The notes under the pieces: model-generated
Databases searched by the model: none
What the model saw: the letters and a program-made list of their open reading frames with translations, nothing else
What the model was told of the DNA's origin: nothing
Shown here: positions 1 to 5,041 of the stretch, piece by piece
How the letters are laid out: each line of letters starts with the position of its first letter
How positions within the stretch are numbered: position 1 is the stretch's first letter
Translations under genes and position numbers: made by a program
Source: Sphingomonas sp. CCH10-B3
GTDB lineage: Bacteria; Pseudomonadota; Alphaproteobacteria; Sphingomonadales; Sphingomonadaceae
Length of the DNA: 30,999 bases
Reading direction: 5' to 3'
Assembly: GCF_001556185.1 (NCBI RefSeq)
Contig: NZ_LSIJ01000039.1
Coordinates: 1 to 30,999 of the forward strand

Positions 1-6
1 CCCCAA

Positions 7-28
7 CCCCTCCCCTGAAGGGGAGGGG
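7..28. repeat. Palindromic REP-like arm downstream of rplY (partial doublet)
   Basis: A 22-bp palindrome with 8-bp arms CCCCTCCC and GGGAGGGG around the self-complementary core CTGAAG, preceded by CCCCAA at the window edge. It is identical to the right arm of the doublet inside glyQ at 4683-4704. It lies just past the rplY stop codon on the minus strand, so it could also fold as a hairpin at the 3' end of the rplY transcript. The left arm, if present, is outside the window. Confidence 0.8.
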
Positions 29-43
29 CTTGGCCCTCAAATA

Positions 44-658
44 TTACGCCGCGGCGCCTTCGTCCGCTTCGCCGCCTTCGCTCGACTTAAGCGCCGACGG
101 GGCGACGATCGTCGCGATCGTGAAGTCGCGGTCGTCGATCGCGCTCTTGGCGCCCTTCGGCAGCGTCACGTTCGAGATGTGGATCGACTCGCCGACGTTG
201 AAGCCCTTCAGCGACACTTCGACGTCGTCGGGGATTTCGGCGGCATCGACGATCAGCTCGAGTTCGTGGCGGACGACGTTGAGCACGCCGCCGCGCTTGA
301 TGCCTGGCGAAGCGTCTTCATCGGTGAAGCGCACCGGCACCTGCACGGTGACAGTCGCATGTTCGGAAATGCGCAGGAAATCGGCATGGACCGGGCGGTC
401 GCTGACCGGATCGAACGCCACGTCCTTGGGCAGCGTGCGGACGGTCTGGCCGTCCACCTCGATCATCACGACCGAATTCATGAAATGGCCCGTCATCAGC
501 AGGCGATAAAGCGCCTTTTCCTCGACGTGGATGGCCGTGGGTTCTTGCTTGTTGCCGTAAATGACGGCGGGTACGCGGCCTTCGCGACGCAGCGAACGGG
601 AGGCTCCCTTGCCAACCTGTTCACGGGTCTCGGCCGCGAGCGTCAGTGTCTCGCTCAT
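44..658 (-). CDS. rplY: 50S ribosomal protein L25 (general stress protein Ctc type)
   Basis: A 204-residue protein of the bL25/Ctc family, which binds 5S rRNA in the large ribosomal subunit. The N-terminal L25 domain (about 5-95) includes [20 protein letters not shown] at 17-36. The C-terminal beta-barrel TL5/Ctc domain (about 100-185) contains the [10 protein letters not shown] stretch, and the protein ends in an acidic, alanine-rich tail. This is the long two-domain form, unlike the 94-residue E. coli L25. The ATG at 656-658 is preceded on its strand by CGGAG at suitable spacing. In many alphaproteobacteria pth follows; here the window ends first, after a palindromic repeat. The 111-bp gap to the next minus-strand gene suggests its own promoter, but no clear promoter boxes were found. 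Confidence 0.96.
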   Translation of the reverse strand: MSETLTLAAETREQVGKGASRSLRREGRVPAVIYGNKQEPTAIHVEEKALYRLLMTGHFMNSVVMIEVDGQTVRTLPKDVAFDPVSDRPVHADFLRISEHATVTVQVPVRFTDEDASPGIKRGGVLNVVRHELELIVDAAEIPDDVEVSLKGFNVGESIHISNVTLPKGAKSAIDDRDFTIATIVAPSALKSSEGGEADEGAAA

Positions 659-769
659 GCCAATCTCCGAAAATCTTGCAGTATTAAGGTGTCAATCCGG
701 CCAGGCCTCCAGGGATGACCCTGACCGGAAGCGCGGGCGCATAGCGGGAAGCGCACGCCAGCGCAAGAA

Positions 770-1630
770 TTACTGGACGCGGGTGACACGCCAGCCCGCC
801 GCGCGCAACCGCGCGACCACTGATTTGGGTCCGGCCAGATGTCCGGCGCCGACCGCGACGAGCAATCGACCCGGCTGCGCCATGCGGCCGCCGATCCATG
901 CCGCCCAGCGCGCGTTGCGGCGCGTCAGCAAAACTGCCTCGATCGTCGGCGACCCGGCGAGCGGGCGGGCGACGAGCGCAGCGATCCGCGCTTCGTCCCC
1001 CTTCGCCCAAGCATCGAGCGTTGCGCGATAGCCGTCCACATCGCTGATGCTTGCCGCCAGCAGGCGGCGCTGGTCGTCCTCCGTCAGCGCATCGAAAAAC
1101 CCGAGCTGGCCGGCAAGCGTCTCCAGCCCGATCCGCGGCTTGCCCGCCAGCCGCTCGCCGATCACGGCCTCGACCCCGGCGGCAGGCCGCGCGCCATGGT
1201 CGATACCGGCAAGTGCCGCACCCAAGGTGAGCGCTGCCGCCCAGCTCTTCATCCCGTTCAGGTCAGCAAGCGACAGACGAGCGCGCGCCGCGGTCGCCTC
1301 AAGCTTGGAGCGCAGCGCGGGCGGGACGCGGTCGACAATCGGCGGCAGGCCTTCACCCTTGCCGATCCGCGCAAAGGTTTCACTCGCGACAGCGGGGGCG
1401 AGCGCGGGCAATTCGGTGACCAGCGTGTCGGCCGCGCGCTCGGCGGCGACAATGGCCGGCGTTTCCCACTGCACCCGATCGGGCAGCGCATGTACTGTCC
1501 CCAGCAGCCAGATCCGGGTGTCGGCGTCCTGCACCAGATACAATGCCGGCCGCGCCTCGATCGGGCGCGGCCGGTCGCAACCAGGCAGCAGGGCGGCAAG
1601 CCCGATCAGGACCCACCGCCCGCCTGCCAT
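770..1630 (-). CDS. TraB/GumN family protein, probable lipoprotein (second of a tandem pair)
   Basis: A 286-residue TraB/GumN-family protein (PF01963 type). The family has the conserved GTVH motif near the N-terminus (44-47 here) and a GAGHLAG motif near the C-terminus, and resembles the TIKI/TraB metalloprotease-like fold; the bacterial function is unsettled. The N-terminus is a short hydrophobic segment ending in LLPGC, with Cys18 a plausible lipid attachment site, although Pro at -2 is unusual. The start chosen is the ATG at 1628-1630, two bases after the stop of the preceding paralogue (TGACGATG), implying translational coupling. An upstream in-frame extension to 1876 is open but overlaps the neighbour and lacks family similarity. 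Related along its whole length to the gene at 1633-2556, so probably a tandem duplicate. Confidence 0.85.
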   Translation of the reverse strand: MAGGRWVLIGLAALLPGCDRPRPIEARPALYLVQDADTRIWLLGTVHALPDRVQWETPAIVAAERAADTLVTELPALAPAVASETFARIGKGEGLPPIVDRVPPALRSKLEATAARARLSLADLNGMKSWAAALTLGAALAGIDHGARPAAGVEAVIGERLAGKPRIGLETLAGQLGFFDALTEDDQRRLLAASISDVDGYRATLDAWAKGDEARIAALVARPLAGSPTIEAVLLTRRNARWAAWIGGRMAQPGRLLVAVGAGHLAGPKSVVARLRAAGWRVTRVQ

Positions 1631-1632
1631 CG

Positions 1633-2556
1633 TCAGTAGCTCACGCGCTTTGCGGTAATGCCATAGCGCTTGAGCTGGTTCTGGACGCTGTTCTTGCCCG
1701 CCAGATGCCCTGCGCCCACCGCGACAAAGGTCGTGCCCGGGCGGCTCAGCAGGTCGTCGATCACGACGGCCCAGCGTTTGTTGCGATCGGCAAGCAGCAG
1801 CTTGGCCAGTTCGGGTTGGGCGTTCAGCCCTTCGTTCAGCGTCTTGTCGAGCGCGTCGGGATCGCCCTTCGCCCATTGCGCAACCATCTTGTCGATCGTC
1901 TCGCCGGCCTTGAGCAGGTCCTTCACCGTTTCGCCGAGATATTTGACCTGCAGCCGCTGCGGCATCGTGTCGAAATAGCCGAGCTGCTGTTCGAGCGATT
2001 CGAAGCCCGCGACGGGCTTGCGGTCCTTCTTGGCGGCGGCGAGCAGCGTCTTTTCAGCGCCGCTGTTGGGATCATAGCCGAGCTTGAGCAGCGGGATCAG
2101 GCCGAGGTTGACGGCGGCGAACCACGGTTCGAACTGGTCGAACGCGGCGGTCGGGATGCCGAGATCGGCCATCGCCTTTTCGTAGGCAGCGCGATCGGCA
2201 GCGGGCAGCTTTTGCGTCAGCGGTACGCCGGTGGTGTCGGTCGCGAGCTTCAGGACCACCGGCTGGCTGGCCTTTTCGTCGACATCGGGCAATTCGAGGA
2301 TCAGCCGGTCGCTGCGGTCGAAGGCGGCCTTCACTTCCTCGTCGAACCAGCTGAGGCCGGGCTTGAGGACGTGGACAGTCCCGAACAGATAGACCGTCGC
2401 ATCGCCGCGCTTCAGGACCCAAAGCGCCGGGTCGGCATCGACTGTCGCTGCGGCGGCAGCCGGGGCGGGGGCAGTCTGCGCAGTGGCGGGGCCAGCGAAC
2501 AACAGGGCCAGCGCGGCGGTCGCGCCGAGCAGGGGCTTCAACATCTTCATCGTCAT
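1633..2556 (-). CDS. TraB/GumN family protein with signal peptide (first of a tandem pair)
   Basis: A 307-residue TraB/GumN-family protein. An N-terminal signal peptide (about 1-26, ending ...GPATAQ) predicts export to the periplasm. An Ala/Pro linker (27-40) precedes the family domain, with YLFGTVHVL at 57-64 including the conserved GTVH, and VGAGHLAG near the C-terminus. I chose the ATG at 2554-2556 because AAAGG precedes it and it gives a clean signal peptide; a start at 2598 would add residues not expected for an exported protein. It is followed almost immediately by its paralogue and lies 42 bp after a membrane-protein gene. Biochemical role unknown; the family is named from TraB (plasmid pheromone shutdown) and GumN (near xanthan genes), and neither role can be assumed. 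Confidence 0.88.
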   Translation of the reverse strand: MTMKMLKPLLGATAALALLFAGPATAQTAPAPAAAAATVDADPALWVLKRGDATVYLFGTVHVLKPGLSWFDEEVKAAFDRSDRLILELPDVDEKASQPVVLKLATDTTGVPLTQKLPAADRAAYEKAMADLGIPTAAFDQFEPWFAAVNLGLIPLLKLGYDPNSGAEKTLLAAAKKDRKPVAGFESLEQQLGYFDTMPQRLQVKYLGETVKDLLKAGETIDKMVAQWAKGDPDALDKTLNEGLNAQPELAKLLLADRNKRWAVVIDDLLSRPGTTFVAVGAGHLAGKNSVQNQLKRYGITAKRVSY

Positions 2557-2598
2557 AGGACCTTTCAGCAGATTTGTGGGTGGTAAGAGAGAAATCAA

Positions 2599-3090
2599 TC
2601 AGCCGCGGTCGCGCAGCCACAGCACGGAGTAAGCGATCATCGTTGCGCCATAGGTGCATAGGAACAGTGCCACCGCGCTTGGCCGGGGCAGGAGGCCACC
2701 AGCGGCGAGCACGACCCAGACCGGATAGCCGGCGACGACGACGAACCAGCCGGCCGTCATCGACCAGAGATTGCGCTGCACCTTCACTTCGTCGATCGTT
2801 CGGAAGCCATAGGCTGGCAGCGCGCCGAGGCCGATCAGCACGGCAATCGCGATCACAATCGCGAACAGCGGATCGAGCTTAAGCTCCCCCTGGGCCAGCG
2901 CAAAGAGGGCGTAGCGAGTGCCTGGCGTCGAGACAGCGAGTACGCCGCCGATGACCCCGCCGAACGCCGCCGCAGCGAGCAGATAGTTGCGATGGAACCG
3001 TTCACGGGCGCGGGCTGCCTGTTCGCCGGGACCGGGCCGGTCAGTGGCGGCGGCTGCCTTTGGCAGTGGGGTCAGCATTTCGTCTGCCAT
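2599..3090 (-). CDS. Small integral membrane protein of unknown function
   Basis: A 163-residue protein with a charged cytoplasmic-looking N-terminus (1-33) and about four hydrophobic segments, near residues 37-55, 75-95, 110-130 and 138-158. No catalytic motif is visible. The ATG at 3088-3090 is preceded by GGAGGATGAC, a strong ribosome binding site. Its stop lies 42 bp before the first TraB/GumN gene and its start is one base from the stop of the upstream membrane-protein gene, so it is probably in an operon with both. Its N-terminal layout (GPGE..A.AR.R..R) resembles that of its upstream neighbour (LGPGERAALARQRAQRR), so the two may be distant paralogues. I do not recognise a named family. 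Confidence 0.75.
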   Translation of the reverse strand: MADEMLTPLPKAAAATDRPGPGEQAARARERFHRNYLLAAAAFGGVIGGVLAVSTPGTRYALFALAQGELKLDPLFAIVIAIAVLIGLGALPAYGFRTIDEVKVQRNLWSMTAGWFVVVAGYPVWVVLAAGGLLPRPSAVALFLCTYGATMIAYSVLWLRDRG

Positions 3091-3091
3091 G

Positions 3092-3547
3092 TCATCCTCC
3101 CCGCCGCTGGTAGAGGTAGGTCGCGGTGCCGCCGACCACTGCTAGGGCCCACACCAGATCGGGCTTCAGCGTGATCCCGAACGGCGCCAGCACACCGATC
3201 AGCGGATAGCCGAACAGCGCGATCAGGCCGATCGCGGCATAGCCGTTGATCGCGCGGCGCCGGATTACTTCGTCATGCTGGCGCCACTGCACCCAACCAC
3301 CGATGACGGCTGTCAGGATGATCAGCCCGGCACTGACCGGGCGGAGCCAGTCCGGCTCGCGCTTCGGCGCGCCGGTTATGCCATCGGCAAAGCCGAGCGC
3401 CGCCGGCAGTACAACCAACGCAGCAACGGCAACGCCGACCATTATCGTAACAGTACGTCGCTGCGCCCGCTGCCGCGCCAGTGCGGCGCGCTCGCCGGGG
3501 CCGAGTTCACGGCGGATGCCCGGCTCAATCATGGCTGTCGCCGTCAT
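3092..3547 (-). CDS. Small integral membrane protein of unknown function, coupled to XRE regulator
   Basis: A 151-residue protein with an N-terminal charged segment (LGPGERAALARQRAQRR at about 15-31) and about four hydrophobic segments, near 33-52, 68-86, 99-120 and 125-143. The ATG at 3545-3547 lies inside the end of the XRE regulator gene, a 23-bp overlap, and is preceded by GAGGAG, so it is probably translationally coupled to the regulator. A small XRE protein encoded with a membrane protein is a common bacterial arrangement in which the membrane protein may modulate the regulator; that is an inference here. A longer start at 3637 would run through the regulator coding sequence and is rejected. 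Confidence 0.75.
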   Translation of the reverse strand: MTATAMIEPGIRRELGPGERAALARQRAQRRTVTIMVGVAVAALVVLPAALGFADGITGAPKREPDWLRPVSAGLIILTAVIGGWVQWRQHDEVIRRRAINGYAAIGLIALFGYPLIGVLAPFGITLKPDLVWALAVVGGTATYLYQRRGG

Positions 3548-3728
3548 CGAAAATCTCCTCGATCGGCATGTCGAAAAGCCGCCCGATCTTGAAGGCGAGC
3601 GGCAGTGAAGGGTCGTGCTTGCCGGTTTCAATTGCATTGACTGCCTGGCGCGACACGCCGAGCCGCCCGCCGAGTTCGGCCTGGCTCCAGTCGCGTTCGG
3701 CGCGCAGCACTTTCAGCCGGTTCTTCAC
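3525..3728 (-). CDS. Small XRE/Cro-CI family helix-turn-helix regulator
   Basis: A 67-residue stand-alone HTH_3 protein. It begins VKNRLKVLRAERDWSQAELG and continues with the recognition-helix region VSRQAVNAIETGKHDPS, then the terminal helices LAFKIGRLFDMPIEEIF. Length and sequence match the compact one-domain XRE regulators. I chose the GTG at 3726-3728 because the family starts at this point; another GTG at 3836 would add 36 residues with no family similarity. It overlaps the following membrane-protein gene. The 278-bp interval upstream holds several inverted and direct repeats (3833-3857, 3856-3878, 3920-3952) that are candidate operators. Its targets are unknown; autoregulation of the operon running to 770 is the simplest model. 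Confidence 0.85.
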   Translation of the reverse strand: MKNRLKVLRAERDWSQAELGGRLGVSRQAVNAIETGKHDPSLPLAFKIGRLFDMPIEEIFDDGDSHD

Positions 3729-3832
3729 AGATCCGGTCAATGCGCCAAAATGGAAGCGAGTGAAATCGCCAAGGCGACCAAACCCCCGGCGAGGGCGATC
3801 CAGTCGTCGCGGTGTGTCTCTGTCGAACGCGA

Positions 3833-3878
3833 ACACATGAATGTCTCCGTCATGTGTGCCTCACCAAATGTCAGGCAC
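3833..3878. promoter_or_regulatory. Two abutting inverted repeats, candidate operator of the XRE regulator
   Basis: ACACATGA (3833-3840) and TCATGTGT (3850-3857) form a perfect 8-bp inverted repeat with a 9-bp spacer. Immediately next, GTGCCTCAC (3856-3864) and GTCAGGCAC (3870-3878) form a 9-bp inverted repeat with one mismatch and a 5-bp spacer. They sit in the divergent interval between the XRE regulator and glyQ. The sizes suit dimeric HTH regulators; binding itself is an inference. Confidence 0.45.
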
Positions 3879-3919
3879 GCATGACTAAATGACAGTGATT
3901 CGCGACTATGTCAAGAGGA

Positions 3920-3952
3920 CCTGACTTATGGTCATTGTCGCCTGACTTGTGG
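3920..3952. repeat. Direct repeat with 21-bp period upstream of glyQ
   Basis: CCTGACTTATGG (3920-3931) and CCTGACTTGTGG (3941-3952) differ at one base and are spaced 21 bp start to start, close to two helical turns. They lie upstream of glyQ in the same interval as the inverted repeats. They could be regulator sites on one DNA face or a chance local duplication. Confidence 0.4.
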
Positions 3953-4006
3953 ACGCCGGAAGGGGCATTGACCCGCTTCGGCGCGCGCGCCAAAGGAGAG
4001 CGAAAT

Positions 4007-5041
4007 TTGCCGCATCTGCGAAAGACCCGCGCCTTGGCCGCCCAGCCACTCAGTTTCCAGCGCATGATCCTGAAACTCCACGATTATTGGAGCGAACAGG
4101 GCTGCGTGATCCTGCAGCCTTACGACATGGAAATGGGCGCAGGCACGTTCCACACCGCGACGACGCTGCGCGCGCTCGGCCCCGATCCGTGGAACGCCGC
4201 GTTCGTCCAGCCGTGCCGCCGCCCGACCGACGGCCGCTATGGCGAGAATCCCAACCGGCTCCAGCATTATTACCAGTATCAGGTGATCCTGAAGCCGAGC
4301 CCGCCCGACTTGCAGGAGCTCTACCTCGGCTCGCTGGCGGCGATCGGCATCGATTTCGGCTGCCACGACATCCGCTTCGTCGAGGACGACTGGGAAAGCC
4401 CGACGCTCGGCGCATGGGGGCTGGGCTGGGAAGTGTGGTGCGACGGGATGGAAGTGACCCAGTTCACTTACTTCCAGCAGATGGGCGGCTTCGACTGCAA
4501 GCCGGTCGCGGGCGAGCTGACCTATGGGCTCGAGCGGCTGGCGATGTACATCCAGAACAAGGACAGCATCTACGATCTGGCGTTCAACGATCCCCCCCGC
4601 TCAAACCCCTCCCCTTCAGGGGAGGGGCAAGGGGTGGGGGATGCCTCGCAGAGCCTGTCGCCCGGCGCCCACCCCACCCCAACCCCTCCCCTGAAGGGGA
4701 GGGGCTTTATGACTTACGGCGACGTCTTCCTCGAAAACGAGCGCGAGATGAGCGCGTGGAATTTTGAAGTGGCGAACACCGATTCGCTGTTCGACCAGTT
4801 CCGCAAGCACACCGCCGAATGCGAAAATTCGCTCGGGCGCGGGCTGCCGATCCCGGCCTATGAACAGGCGATCAAGGCGAGCCACGTCTTCAACCTGCTG
4901 CAGGCGCGCGGTGTCATTTCGGTGCAGGAACGCGCGAGCTACATGGGCCAGGTCCGCGATCTGGCGAAGGGCGCGTGCGCGGCGTGGATTGAACGGATGA
5001 CGCCCGAATGGCAGGCCCGCTTTCCCGGGTGGATGCTGTGA
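4007..5041 (+). CDS. glyQ: Glycine--tRNA ligase alpha subunit with in-frame repeat insertion
   Basis: The alpha subunit of the heterotetrameric bacterial glycyl-tRNA synthetase, carrying the class II catalytic core that activates glycine with ATP. Recognisable blocks are [83 protein letters not shown] and [13 protein letters not shown] chose the TTG at 4007-4009 because AAGGAGAG precedes it at 3993-4000; an open frame back to 3908 has no family similarity. The product has 344 residues against 303 in E. coli. The excess is mostly residues about 198-234, encoded by a palindromic doublet at 4603-4708 inserted just before the conserved TYGDVF segment. Family sequence resumes immediately after it, so the gene is probably functional. 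The stop overlaps the glyS start (GTGA). Confidence 0.95.
   Translation: MPHLRKTRALAAQPLSFQRMILKLHDYWSEQGCVILQPYDMEMGAGTFHTATTLRALGPDPWNAAFVQPCRRPTDGRYGENPNRLQHYYQYQVILKPSPPDLQELYLGSLAAIGIDFGCHDIRFVEDDWESPTLGAWGLGWEVWCDGMEVTQFTYFQQMGGFDCKPVAGELTYGLERLAMYIQNKDSIYDLAFNDPPRSNPSPSGEGQGVGDASQSLSPGAHPTPTPPLKGRGFMTYGDVFLENEREMSAWNFEVANTDSLFDQFRKHTAECENSLGRGLPIPAYEQAIKASHVFNLLQARGVISVQERASYMGQVRDLAKGACAAWIERMTPEWQARFPGWML
4606..4704. repeat. REPIN-like palindromic doublet inserted in frame in glyQ
   Basis: The left arm (4606-4627) is CCCCTCCC-CTTCAG-GGGAGGGG and the right arm (4683-4704) is its exact reverse complement, with core CTGAAG. Inside each arm is a GGGGTGGGG/CCCCACCCC pair, and a non-repeated spacer of about 30 bp lies in the middle. 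The whole forms a large inverted repeat of 99 bp arm to arm, a multiple of three, with no stop codon in the glyQ frame. The right arm is identical to the repeat at 7-28. Confidence 0.9.

Noticed and set aside
3908..4006. N-terminal extension of GlyQ to a start at 3908
   Set aside because: The extra 33 residues contain the direct repeats and show no GlyQ similarity, while the TTG at 4007 has a strong ribosome binding site.
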